Assembly (NCBI RefSeq): GCF_000969825.1
Contig: NZ_KQ033920.1
Coordinates: 62,001-126,000 of the forward strand
Reading direction: 5' to 3'
Source: Parabacteroides gordonii MS-1 = DSM 23371
GTDB taxonomy: Bacteria > Bacteroidota > Bacteroidia > Bacteroidales > Tannerellaceae
DNA length: 64,000 bases
Of the stretch, positions 42,598 through 51,213 are shown piece by piece; the stretch's first letter is position 1; each line of letters starts with the position of its first letter. Both the position numbers and the translations under genes were made by a program. The notes beneath the pieces are model-generated. The model was given only the letters and a program-made list of their open reading frames with translations. It did not search any database and had not been told where the DNA came from.

Positions 42598-44253
42598 ATG
42601 AAACTCTATTCTTTATTCTTATGCGCATCAGCCGCCCTCTTACTGAGCACTCAAAATACAGATGCACAGGTCACCGAAAGACCGCGCCCGGCAGAATGGG
42701 ATCACCTGGTGGAAGGAGCCCGGTTTATGGATCGTTTTCTTCCGATGCCTGCCGGAAAATTAAGTAGTGACGTATGGGGCGCAAAAAATGTAATCCCCCG
42801 ATATATAGATAACGGTATTGAAGATAATGTACGTTCTTATTGGGGAGGAAACATTATAAAAGATAATGCAGGGCAATATCATCTATACGTCTGCGGCTGG
42901 CCGGAAAACTCACCTAAAGGCCATATGTTCTGGCCGAACTCGACGGTTTACCACGCAGTATGCAACAATTCCATCGGCCCTTTTATGATTAAAGATACCA
43001 TCGGCCCGGGACATAACCCCGAAGCTTTTCGCCTGAAAGACGGCCGTGTTGTCGTTTATGTCATCGACGGTTATTACCTGGCAGACGACCTTAATGGCCC
43101 GTGGACATACAATAAGTTCGACTTCGATAAACGCGACCGCCCTATAATCGAAGGCTTATCGAACCTCACTTTCTCGCAACGCGAGGACGGATCCTACCTG
43201 ATGGTATGCCGTGGCGGCGGTGTATGGATCAGTCAAACAGGACTTTCCCCTTACAACCAGATTACGGATAAACGGGTATATCCCCCGGTAAAAGGCGAGT
43301 TCGAAGACCCTGTTGTCTGGCGCGATCATGTCCAGTATCACCTGATCGTGAATGACTGGCTGGGACGTATCGCCTTCTACCTGCGCTCGAAAGATGGTGT
43401 CAACTGGGTAACCGATCCGGGTGAAGCCTATCTTCCCGGTATCTCTGTCCATAAAGACGGAAAAGTAGAGGACTGGTTTAAATACGAACGTATTAAAATC
43501 CTGCAAGACGAATACGGTCGTGCCATCCAGGCCAACTTTGCAGTGATCGACACCCTGAAGCATGAAGACCTTCCGAATGATAACCATAGCTCTAAAAATA
43601 TCAGTATCCCGTTAAATCCGGGTTTGCTGCTGACGGTCCTCGACACAAAACCTATTACACCGAATACGAAAACGATCCGTGTAAAGATCGCTGCCGAAGA
43701 AGGATTTAACCCGCAAACGGATATCGATCTCAACTCCTTACGCTTCGGTGCTTCTACGGAAGTAAATTTCGGAAAAGGAAGTAAAGTCTTAAGTACTGCG
43801 AAAGAAGGGAAAGACCTGATTGTCACTTTCGATGCCAAAGGTAATGGTATCACAGCCGAAGAGTTCGCTCCCAAGTTATTGGGAAAAACAACTGCCGGCA
43901 AACTACTCTACGGATATGCCCGTCTCCCTTGGATCAGCTATAACGATCCGATCCTTTCCGCCCGTATGCCTGTCTTTGCCGCAGATGGTCGGAATATGAC
44001 TATCGAAGTGGAGAATTTCGGCCAGGTAACATCCAAACCGGCCGTTTTGAAACTGGAACAACTAAAGGATGGCAAAAAGACGGAAATCGGACAAACCAAA
44101 CTCCCGTCACTCGCTCCTTATGGAAAAACGAAAGTGACACTCTCCGGTAAATCGAATTTCAGTAAAGAGGAAGTCGGCAATTTCATACTGACTATCCGGA
44201 CAACAGATAATATAGTCTCTACTTTCAGTTATCAGACGACCCCAAATAAGTAG
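42598..44253 (+). CDS. Exported beta-propeller glycosidase-like protein
   Basis: A 551-residue protein with a signal peptide (ending about TDAQ). Residues 60-330 form a probable five-bladed propeller with GH43/GH117-like carboxylate positions (YWGGNIIKDNAGQYHLYVCGW, GHNPEAFRLKDGR, EFEDPVVWRD). The C-terminal part (about 340-550) is beta-rich and ends in an Ig-like domain. I do not recognise the exact family; it resembles propeller enzymes that accompany sulfatases and GH2 enzymes in galactan-type loci. Codon use is more GC-rich than in the preceding two genes, which suggests a different origin. Confidence 0.65.
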   Translation: MKLYSLFLCASAALLLSTQNTDAQVTERPRPAEWDHLVEGARFMDRFLPMPAGKLSSDVWGAKNVIPRYIDNGIEDNVRSYWGGNIIKDNAGQYHLYVCGWPENSPKGHMFWPNSTVYHAVCNNSIGPFMIKDTIGPGHNPEAFRLKDGRVVVYVIDGYYLADDLNGPWTYNKFDFDKRDRPIIEGLSNLTFSQREDGSYLMVCRGGGVWISQTGLSPYNQITDKRVYPPVKGEFEDPVVWRDHVQYHLIVNDWLGRIAFYLRSKDGVNWVTDPGEAYLPGISVHKDGKVEDWFKYERIKILQDEYGRAIQANFAVIDTLKHEDLPNDNHSSKNISIPLNPGLLLTVLDTKPITPNTKTIRVKIAAEEGFNPQTDIDLNSLRFGASTEVNFGKGSKVLSTAKEGKDLIVTFDAKGNGITAEEFAPKLLGKTTAGKLLYGYARLPWISYNDPILSARMPVFAADGRNMTIEVENFGQVTSKPAVLKLEQLKDGKKTEIGQTKLPSLAPYGKTKVTLSGKSNFSKEEVGNFILTIRTTDNIVSTFSYQTTPNK

Positions 44254-44327
44254 CAATAAAATCTGAACAGATATTCCTCTTTAGTTATAAAACATTAATA
44301 AAACATTCATTTATAAGGGTTTAATGT

Positions 44328-44361
44328 AATATGCCTTCTCTTTATATAAAGAAGGCATATT
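44328..44361. terminator. Hairpin before the DUF5128 gene
   Basis: AATATGCCTTC (44328-44338) pairs with GAAGGCATATT (44351-44361), extended by TTTA/TAAA, and is followed by a T-rich stretch. It could end the PUL 1 transcript. Confidence 0.65.
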
Positions 44362-44387
44362 ATGTTATACTTTTTACTTGATAGATT

Positions 44388-45485
44388 ATGAAATACTGTT
44401 TAGCTTTCCTGTTATTTATTTTATTAGCTTGTCAACAAAATCAAAAAGGTACAGTGCCTGAGATAAATCCGGATCTGTTTATTAATAAAGAAATAAAGTT
44501 ATCGGATATAGCAGACAGTGTCATATATGTATCATTTGATACGACTGTCATTTTTCGTGGCATCCGGCATTGTGAATATATAGATAGCTTCATTTTAATA
44601 AGTACGGGCGATGAATTACTAAAGTACGACAATTCCGGCAACTATATACAAACCATCGGTTCTTCAGGCCCCGGGCCGGAAGAATATACCCGGTGTTTAC
44701 AATTTACTGTCGATAGGGAAGATAAAAGAATTTTCATATTATGTAATCCGGAAGTAATTGTTTATTCATTAGACGGTTCTTTTCTGAACCGGATTAAATT
44801 GCCGGATAATCTTAATCCTATTTATATTAAATACCAGAATCAAAGCTTATATTGTTTTTCGTTGATTCATACATCAATAAATCAATCTCCTTATCTTTGG
44901 GGAAGAGTGGATGCAAATAATGGCCGGATAATAACGCTTAAACCAAATACTGATATAAAATTCACCTCTGATGAAATCTCTATTCGAGGCAATTATACCT
45001 GTCAATCCGCAGATGGTACATTACTTTACTGGAATCATTTCAATGATACTATTTTCCATTTAAATGATTCACAAGAAAGTATAGCATATCTATGGTCAAA
45101 AGGAAGTTTTCGGCTTACACCGGCAAAAATGACAGATAAAACGGATAATTCTTGTCTGAAAGCAAGAACGATTTTAGATACTCCTAATTATTTATTCATC
45201 GAGTATCGTCAGAACAGCGAATATAATCTTTGTCTGTATGATAAAAGTCGGGATCTGTTTTTCCGCCATCCGGCAAGAGAAATCCTCAATGATATAGATG
45301 AAGGTATTCCTGTATCAATTTACGATTGTTGGTCTATTGGAAAAAGAGAATATCTAATCTTTTCTTATCTTGCTCAGGAGGTAAAAGAAAAACTATCTCA
45401 TACTACAAGCAGGAAGCTTGCAGAATGGGCGAATGGGTTGAAAGAAGAAGACAATGATGTATTGATATTAGTTCGGTTAAAGTGA
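44388..45485 (+). CDS. 6-bladed beta-propeller lipoprotein (DUF5128-like)
   Basis: A 365-residue lipoprotein with lipobox LLAC (Cys15). The start of the mature part (EINPDLFINKEIKLSDIADSVIYVSFDTT) and the YDNSGNYIQTIGSSGPGPEEY blade are characteristic of the Bacteroidetes DUF5128 propeller family. Its role is unknown; relatives are often single genes and may bind peptides or glycans. It is convergent with the sigma factor of PUL 2 and low in GC compared with the next enzymes. Confidence 0.82.
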   Translation: MKYCLAFLLFILLACQQNQKGTVPEINPDLFINKEIKLSDIADSVIYVSFDTTVIFRGIRHCEYIDSFILISTGDELLKYDNSGNYIQTIGSSGPGPEEYTRCLQFTVDREDKRIFILCNPEVIVYSLDGSFLNRIKLPDNLNPIYIKYQNQSLYCFSLIHTSINQSPYLWGRVDANNGRIITLKPNTDIKFTSDEISIRGNYTCQSADGTLLYWNHFNDTIFHLNDSQESIAYLWSKGSFRLTPAKMTDKTDNSCLKARTILDTPNYLFIEYRQNSEYNLCLYDKSRDLFFRHPAREILNDIDEGIPVSIYDCWSIGKREYLIFSYLAQEVKEKLSHTTSRKLAEWANGLKEEDNDVLILVRLK

Positions 45486-45499
45486 TTCTTCAATTGTTT

Positions 45500-46060
45500 T
45501 CAATCTGCTTTTTTTAAATACGCATAAATTTTCTTGTAAGCTGTTGCAATATGTGCTTCGACCGTTTTTTGTGATATAGCTAGTAAGACTGCTATTTCCT
45601 TTTGTTTGAGTTTATCCGAAAGAAACAATCTGAATACTTCCCTGCATTTCTCTGGTAAAGAATGGATTGCTTTCTGTATAAGCTCCTGCTGCTCCTGGGC
45701 TAATAATTTAGCTTCCGGATCACTTCCATCCGAAATTATTTCTATATGATATAGCTCCAGCGAGTCTTTTTCCGGTTCATTTGTTCTCCGTATATAATGT
45801 AATGCCTGATTTTTAACAGATGTATAAAGATAGCTTTCAATGTTCTCAATCTTGTCCAACGTCTCCCGCTTCTTCCACATAATAAAGAATACATCAGACA
45901 CTGCTTCTTCCGCTTGCTCTTTTGAAGATAAATAATAAAGTGCATGATGGAACAACTGTTGATAATACATGTCGAAGAGCAGACGAAAAGCCTTTTCGTC
46001 TCCCTTGGCTATATTATCGATCAGGGATGATTTAGCGTATCCTCTTGTCCTAAATTTCAT
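45500..46060 (-). CDS. ECF sigma factor (likely PUL 2 regulator)
   Basis: A 186-residue ECF sigma factor with region 2 (AEEAVSDVFFIMWKKRETLDK) and region 4 (LSDKLKQKEIAVLLAISQKTVEAHI). It is transcribed away from the FecR gene of PUL 2 across a 661-bp gap. In most Bacteroidetes loci the sigma and anti-sigma genes are adjacent and codirectional, so this layout is unusual. It remains the best candidate partner of the FecR protein at 46722 because no other sigma gene is near. Confidence 0.88.
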   Translation of the reverse strand: MKFRTRGYAKSSLIDNIAKGDEKAFRLLFDMYYQQLFHHALYYLSSKEQAEEAVSDVFFIMWKKRETLDKIENIESYLYTSVKNQALHYIRRTNEPEKDSLELYHIEIISDGSDPEAKLLAQEQQELIQKAIHSLPEKCREVFRLFLSDKLKQKEIAVLLAISQKTVEAHIATAYKKIYAYLKKAD

Positions 46061-46290
46061 ACGTTCAGAGTTCAGTGGTTTATCTCGATACTAAAGAAAA
46101 TAAGTAGTTTTTACAGGAGTAAATATACGGCTTTTCTTTTACGTGCAGTTTGTTCTCTATCTTTTTAATGAAATAATTAACGTAGTGATGTTCCAGTAAA
46201 TCAGAGGAATACAGGAGTGATTGTGGCGATGAGCTTTTATAATTCATAAGGTGACCTATTTGTGTTACCCGGAAATTCCCCGTCCGGATT

Positions 46291-46527
46291 GAACATAAAG
46301 AAAGCGTGGGAACTGCTGAATATACCTAAATACGAGGTTCTAGACTACCCTATAGACGATATAAACAACATCCCACGCTCTTTATTTGATATATTAGGTA
46401 CACCCATGGGCATACGTACGTATATAACAAGATAAAGAACATGAGCGTTTGTTGTCTACTATCCGTCTATAATGAAATTGTCTAGATTTCGTATTTAGGA
46501 CAATATTTTTAACGCTTATGTTTTTAC
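46291..46527. repeat. Long imperfect palindrome
   Basis: CCTAAATACGA at 46325-46335 and TCTAGAC at 46339-46345 recur in inverted form at 46480-46499. Outward, AACATAA and GCGT at the left end match inverted copies at the right end (near 46512-46525). Inward, TATAGACG, ACAACA and CTTTAT also recur in inverted order. The centre is the perfect palindrome ATACGTACGTAT (46412-46423). A second stem links AAGCGTGGGA with TCCCACGCT (46304-46379). It may be a degenerate miniature mobile element or a long structured RNA. Confidence 0.6.
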
Positions 46528-46568
46528 TATGTGAATGTGCCGCAACGCTTTGCTTTTTAAGCACGAAA

Positions 46569-46576
46569 CAAATATA
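46569..46576 (-). promoter_or_regulatory. Possible -7 element facing the sigma factor gene
   Basis: TATATTTG on the minus strand. If used, the sigma factor mRNA would have a leader of about 500 bases that includes the long palindrome. No -33 element seen. Confidence 0.35.
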
Positions 46577-46583
46577 TATAAAA

Positions 46584-46612
46584 AAGTCGGAAGCTGTATC
46601 TCCCGGCTTGTT
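46584..46612 (+). terminator. Terminator-like hairpin
   Basis: AAGTCGG pairs with CCGGCTT (one wobble) across a 12-base loop, followed by GTTATTTT. No plus-strand gene precedes it, so it may be a remnant or may isolate the FecR gene. Confidence 0.45.
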
Positions 46613-46721
46613 ATTTTATATCTCATTTCTTTAAATGTTAAAAGTGAACTTCCTTATTAGGGTTTTTTCTGAGACCTGTCATCTATATATATGAATGGGA
46701 TAATTATTATAAATAAAGAAG

Positions 46722-47606
46722 ATGTCGAATATAAAAAAAAGAAAAGATGAAGAGATCATGAGACGCATTCAGTTCAAGCCGGTAGAAACAGAATCGGATG
46801 TCGTCTACGATAAATTATGGCAACGAATCATGAATTCAGAAACGATCATTATGGGAGTATCTTCCGTATGGAAGTACACATCTATCGCTGCTTCGATTGC
46901 CTTACTTATTGTTTCCTCTTTTTTATATAAGATACATACCGAACCCAGGCCATTGGCGTATATGGAAATTACCTCTATGGCCGGTTCGAAGACACGGGTA
47001 CTTTTGCCGGATAGCACCACCGTATGGCTGAACGGTAATTCATATATCCGTTATCCCGAAGTTTTTGATAAAAATACACGGCAAATAGAATTGATAGGGG
47101 AAGCATTGTTTGATGTAACCGAGAATAAGGAAAAGCCTTTTATCGTGAACCTGGAAGGAATGCGTGTACAAGTGCTGGGTACGGAATTCAATATCCTGGC
47201 AGACGCACACTCAGGAGTAATCGAGACTACATTGATAGAAGGATCGGTTGCATTATACAATGAAAAGAACAGTACTGCAACAGCCGACAGGATACTAGTT
47301 CCGGGCGAACAGGCACTGTTTGACAAAGAGAGTGGAAGTATAGAGGTACGTCCCGTCAGGACTTCTTCTTATACTTCGTGGGTGACAGGTGACTTCTTTT
47401 TTGAGAAAATCACATTTGGAGAGATCCTTGGTGTTTTGGAGCGTTCTTTTAATGTGAAGTTTCATTTGAAAAATGAATCGATAAAAGAGGTATTCTTAAC
47501 AGCACAGTTTACGCATAAGGAGTCACTGGAGGAAATATTGTCTATTCTGCAAATCTCAATGCGCTATAAGTTTGAGATAAAGAATAGGGATGTGTATATC
47601 AGATAA
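46722..47606 (+). CDS. FecR-type anti-sigma factor (PUL 2)
   Basis: A 294-residue membrane anti-sigma factor. A short cytoplasmic N terminus (MSNIKKRKDEEIMRRIQF) is followed by one membrane helix (about 47-66) and a periplasmic FecR domain with RVLLPDSTTVWLNGNSYIRYP and FIVNLEGMRVQVLGTEFNI. The C-terminal 75 residues form the STN-interacting part. It should relay the signal from the SusC protein encoded downstream to an ECF sigma factor. Confidence 0.92.
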   Translation: MSNIKKRKDEEIMRRIQFKPVETESDVVYDKLWQRIMNSETIIMGVSSVWKYTSIAASIALLIVSSFLYKIHTEPRPLAYMEITSMAGSKTRVLLPDSTTVWLNGNSYIRYPEVFDKNTRQIELIGEALFDVTENKEKPFIVNLEGMRVQVLGTEFNILADAHSGVIETTLIEGSVALYNEKNSTATADRILVPGEQALFDKESGSIEVRPVRTSSYTSWVTGDFFFEKITFGEILGVLERSFNVKFHLKNESIKEVFLTAQFTHKESLEEILSILQISMRYKFEIKNRDVYIR

Positions 47607-47667
47607 ATAATTGTTGAACCTTAAAAATTAATTGAAGACCATGAACAGTACGTAAGACCAGGTAAAA

Positions 47668-47698
47668 AAATTGGGAATGCTACCAACATCCCCAATTT
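47668..47698 (+). promoter_or_regulatory. Structured leader hairpin upstream of susC (PUL 2)
   Basis: AAATTGGG (47668-47675) pairs with CCCAATTT (47691-47698), then an A-C mismatch, then ATG with CAT, closing a seven-base loop CTACCAA. The fold matches the PUL 1 hairpin at 31761-31790 base pair for base pair in layout. TTAAGTAAACGGC at 47719-47731 corresponds to CTAAGTAAATGAC in PUL 1. Confidence 0.65.
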
Positions 47699-47774
47699 AT
47701 GCTCTAAGCGCAGATCATTTAAGTAAACGGCAACTACCAATTGCCATAAATAATCAATTAGATTTTGCAAATGT

Positions 47775-50700
47775 ATGAATAAACATTTAATTAGAGTGTT
47801 TCATGGGGCAAAAAGCTCTATGAATGAGGAGAATATTTCTCCTAAGACACGCAATCCGATTTTAAAAATCACAAAATTAGCCTTATTGTTCCTCTTTGTT
47901 TGTATATGGGAAGCCACAGCATCTCTTTCTTATTCCCAGGTAACAAAATTGAACCTTGAAGTAAACGGAACGATCCTTCAGGTCTTGAAATCCATCGAGA
48001 ATCAGTCGGAGTTTACCTTTGTCTACAAACTGGATGAAGTAAATCTCAATGAGAACGTATCCGTAGATATGAAAAATAAATCTATTAATGAAGTATTGGA
48101 TGCCCTGTTACGTGACAAATCGTTGGGATACCGGATTACGGACAGGCATATCGTATTATTCAAAAAAGAAGAAGTAAAACAGCAGGCACAACAAAACAAT
48201 ACAGTTGTGACCGGTACGATTGTCGACGACTTCGGTGAACCGGTGATCGGTGCCAATGTCCTTGTAAAAGGGGAAACCGGTGTAGGTACAACTACCGATA
48301 TGAGAGGTAAATTCTCTTTAGACCTGAAAGATATCAAAGCTCCTGTATTAGTTATCTCTTTTATCGGTTACACTACACAGGAAGTTGTGGTTGGCGGTAA
48401 GACGACCTTGAATATTACATTGAAGGAAGACTCGAAAGCGTTGGAAGAAGTAGTTGTTATCGGTTACGGTACAAACTCTAAACGTAATCTTACCTCTGCC
48501 GTATCTACCGTAGATGCAGAGAAAATCAAGAACGTTCCGGTTCCTAATATCACAGACGCGTTGGCCGGACGTGCTGCCGGTTTGATCGTTACACAAGCGG
48601 GTGGTGGTCTTGGTAAAAAGTCTACTGTGTCTATACGTGGTGGTGGAACACCGATTGTAGTTATCGACGGCTTTGTTTCCGAATATGATGACTTTGTTAA
48701 TTTGAATACAGATGATATAGAGTCGATGTCTATCCTGAAGGATGCTGCAGCCGCTGCTGTATACGGTGCTCGTGCAGGTGATGGCGTTTTGGTAGTTAAG
48801 ACAAAAGGAGGGCTGAAAGGACTTCGTGTAGATTATAGCTTTAACCAGAGTTGGAGCGAACCGACTTACCTGGAAGAAAAACTTAACTCGTTTGAGAGGG
48901 CTTCTTTTGATAATACGGTTCGTGATCTGTATGGTCTCGAAAGAAGATGGACGGATGATGAATTGAATAAGTACCGCACCGGTTCCGATCCGTATAATTA
49001 TCCGAATGTAGACTGGCAAAAGGTAATGCTTCGTAACTTTGCACCTGAAAGCAAGCATTCATTGGCCGTTCGAGGCGGTTCGGATTTCAATAAATATTAT
49101 GTTTCCTTCCAGGCATACGACCAGGGATCGATGTATAAAGGTAGTGCTGAAAGTTATAAGCGTTATAATATTCGTATGAATGAATCTTCCGAATTTAAAG
49201 ATTTAGGTCTGACCTTAAACTTTGGACTGGACGGATATATTGAGAATATGAAAACACCCCGTTCACAATATTCTACCGGTTATTGGGCAACATGGAGCCA
49301 TATTCAGAATAAAAGCCCGATGGAACTCGATCGTAATCAAGACGGACAGATCTATATTGGTTATGATAATCCGTTAGCGGAGATATCTTCAGAATCAGGT
49401 TATTATAAAGAAGACTTTAAAATGGTTAACGGCTTATTTAATGCCGAATGGAAGGTGATAGGTGTCGAAGGATTAAAACTAAAGGTTAGCGGTAACTATC
49501 GCTTCGGTATGTTCGATACCAAAACTTGGACAAAGACGGCTCCGCAATATGACCTGGAAGGCAATACGGGCCCTGACTATCCTGTTAGTTTAAGGTATAA
49601 TACAGGAAGTTATCGCCAGTGGACTATGCAGTACTTTGCCGACTACAATCGCTCCTTTTTAGATGAAACACATAATGTTTCGGCTACTATCGGATATGAA
49701 CAAAGCTATCAATTTTACCGTGGATTTAATGCTCTGCGTAAAAATTATATATTTATGATCGACCAGTTGGGAGCAGGCCCTTCCGACACGATGGAAAATG
49801 GTGGCAGTGAAAGCGAAGCAGGGCAAGCCGGTCTTGTAGCCAGGGCTGCTTATAATTATAAGAAGAAATATTATATTGAAGGTTCTCTCCGTCATGACGG
49901 TAGCGATTTATTTCCGAAAGATCGTCGCTGGGGTAACTTCTTTTCGGGATCTGCAGCCTGGGCTATATCGGAAGAATCATTCTTTCAGCCTCTTAAAGAC
50001 CGTAATATCCTGAACTTCTTTAAAGCACGTATTTCTTATGGACAAGTAGGGCTTAATGCCGTTTCTCCATTCAGTTATCTTACTTCATATAATTTAAATG
50101 AACGTGGCTATGTGATAGATGGCAAGATTGTCCCGACCTTTGGCGAAGGTGCATTGATCAGTGATGATATTACCTGGTACACTCGTAACTCTTTCGACGT
50201 TGGTTTCGACTTCAATACATTGGGCGAACGGCTTGCAGGTAGTTTTGACTACTTCTATATGCGAACAACCGGTTATCTGACCTCTCCTTCAAATGTAGAT
50301 TATGCAGACCCACTGGGACTGTCGCTTCCTAAAGTTAAGTCAAATGGCGAACATCGTCGCGCAGGTTACGAATTTAATCTCTCCTGGAAGGATCATTTTG
50401 GTGATTTTAATTATGAAGTGGGTGCTAACTTTACCTATTTCGACCAGTTGGTATCCAATGCCTGGGATGAAGACCTGGCCAGCCAGAAGAACCCGTATAG
50501 ACGTTCTGTTCAGCAAACCGGATATTGGGGTAACGGATATACGAACCTGGGATATTATAAGAACTCCGATCAGGCAATGAACATGCCTCGCCGGGATGGT
50601 TCGACCAATCTTGTTGCCGGTGATATTATCTACAAGGATATGAATGGTGACGGTATTATCGACGATAACGACCAGTGGCGTATCGGTAAGAATAATTTCC

Positions 50701-51191
50701 CGCGTGGTAACTATGGTGTTTATGCCAACCTCTCTTATAAAGGTTTTTCTGCCAATATTCTTTTCCAGGGAGCAACATCACGTGATATGTATCTGGATGA
50801 CGTAGTACGTGGACAGTCTACCGGAGGTTATACAATGGTTTATCCTTATCAGATGGATTACTGGATGCCGGATAATACGGATGCGAAATACCCGAGAATT
50901 GCAATGAACTCTAACGTGAATGGAAATAACAACTATCAAACATCCGACTATTGGTTGGTGAACGGACGTTATATCCGTCTTAAATCGTTGCAGCTCGGCT
51001 ACGATTTCCGTACGAAGTTGCTGAAGAACGTTAAATGGCTCTATAAGTGTCAGGTAGTATTGAGCGGACAGAATCTATTTACGATCTCGCCTGCAACGAA
51101 ATATGGTTTCGACCCTGAAAACGGTAGTACCAACAACTATGACTACCCGGTACAACGTGTGTATTCAGTAAGCGTGAACCTAGGATTTTAA
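47775..51191 (+). CDS. SusC/RagA family TonB-dependent glycan importer (PUL 2)
   Basis: A 1138-residue outer-membrane importer. The N terminus is extended before the hydrophobic export segment (LALLFLFVCIWEA, about 36-55); an in-frame ATG at 47820 is an alternative start. Then come an STN domain (LNLEVNGTILQVLKSIENQ), a carboxypeptidase-like domain (VTGTIVDDFGEPVIGANVLVKG), the plug (VVVIGYGTNSKRNLTSAVS) and a barrel ending in YSVSVNLGF. It pairs with the SusD that follows 22 bases later. Confidence 0.95.
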   Translation: MNKHLIRVFHGAKSSMNEENISPKTRNPILKITKLALLFLFVCIWEATASLSYSQVTKLNLEVNGTILQVLKSIENQSEFTFVYKLDEVNLNENVSVDMKNKSINEVLDALLRDKSLGYRITDRHIVLFKKEEVKQQAQQNNTVVTGTIVDDFGEPVIGANVLVKGETGVGTTTDMRGKFSLDLKDIKAPVLVISFIGYTTQEVVVGGKTTLNITLKEDSKALEEVVVIGYGTNSKRNLTSAVSTVDAEKIKNVPVPNITDALAGRAAGLIVTQAGGGLGKKSTVSIRGGGTPIVVIDGFVSEYDDFVNLNTDDIESMSILKDAAAAAVYGARAGDGVLVVKTKGGLKGLRVDYSFNQSWSEPTYLEEKLNSFERASFDNTVRDLYGLERRWTDDELNKYRTGSDPYNYPNVDWQKVMLRNFAPESKHSLAVRGGSDFNKYYVSFQAYDQGSMYKGSAESYKRYNIRMNESSEFKDLGLTLNFGLDGYIENMKTPRSQYSTGYWATWSHIQNKSPMELDRNQDGQIYIGYDNPLAEISSESGYYKEDFKMVNGLFNAEWKVIGVEGLKLKVSGNYRFGMFDTKTWTKTAPQYDLEGNTGPDYPVSLRYNTGSYRQWTMQYFADYNRSFLDETHNVSATIGYEQSYQFYRGFNALRKNYIFMIDQLGAGPSDTMENGGSESEAGQAGLVARAAYNYKKKYYIEGSLRHDGSDLFPKDRRWGNFFSGSAAWAISEESFFQPLKDRNILNFFKARISYGQVGLNAVSPFSYLTSYNLNERGYVIDGKIVPTFGEGALISDDITWYTRNSFDVGFDFNTLGERLAGSFDYFYMRTTGYLTSPSNVDYADPLGLSLPKVKSNGEHRRAGYEFNLSWKDHFGDFNYEVGANFTYFDQLVSNAWDEDLASQKNPYRRSVQQTGYWGNGYTNLGYYKNSDQAMNMPRRDGSTNLVAGDIIYKDMNGDGIIDDNDQWRIGKNNFPRGNYGVYANLSYKGFSANILFQGATSRDMYLDDVVRGQSTGGYTMVYPYQMDYWMPDNTDAKYPRIAMNSNVNGNNNYQTSDYWLVNGRYIRLKSLQLGYDFRTKLLKNVKWLYKCQVVLSGQNLFTISPATKYGFDPENGSTNNYDYPVQRVYSVSVNLGF

Positions 51192-51213
51192 TCACTAAAT
51201 AAAGAATTGACTT

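Larger units (their letters stand above)
46061..46721. other. 661-bp gene-free stretch with a long imperfect palindrome
   Basis: No coding sequence supported. It holds a palindromic region of about 235 bp (46291-46527), a minus-strand -7 element and a terminator-like hairpin. These are described separately. Confidence 0.6.
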
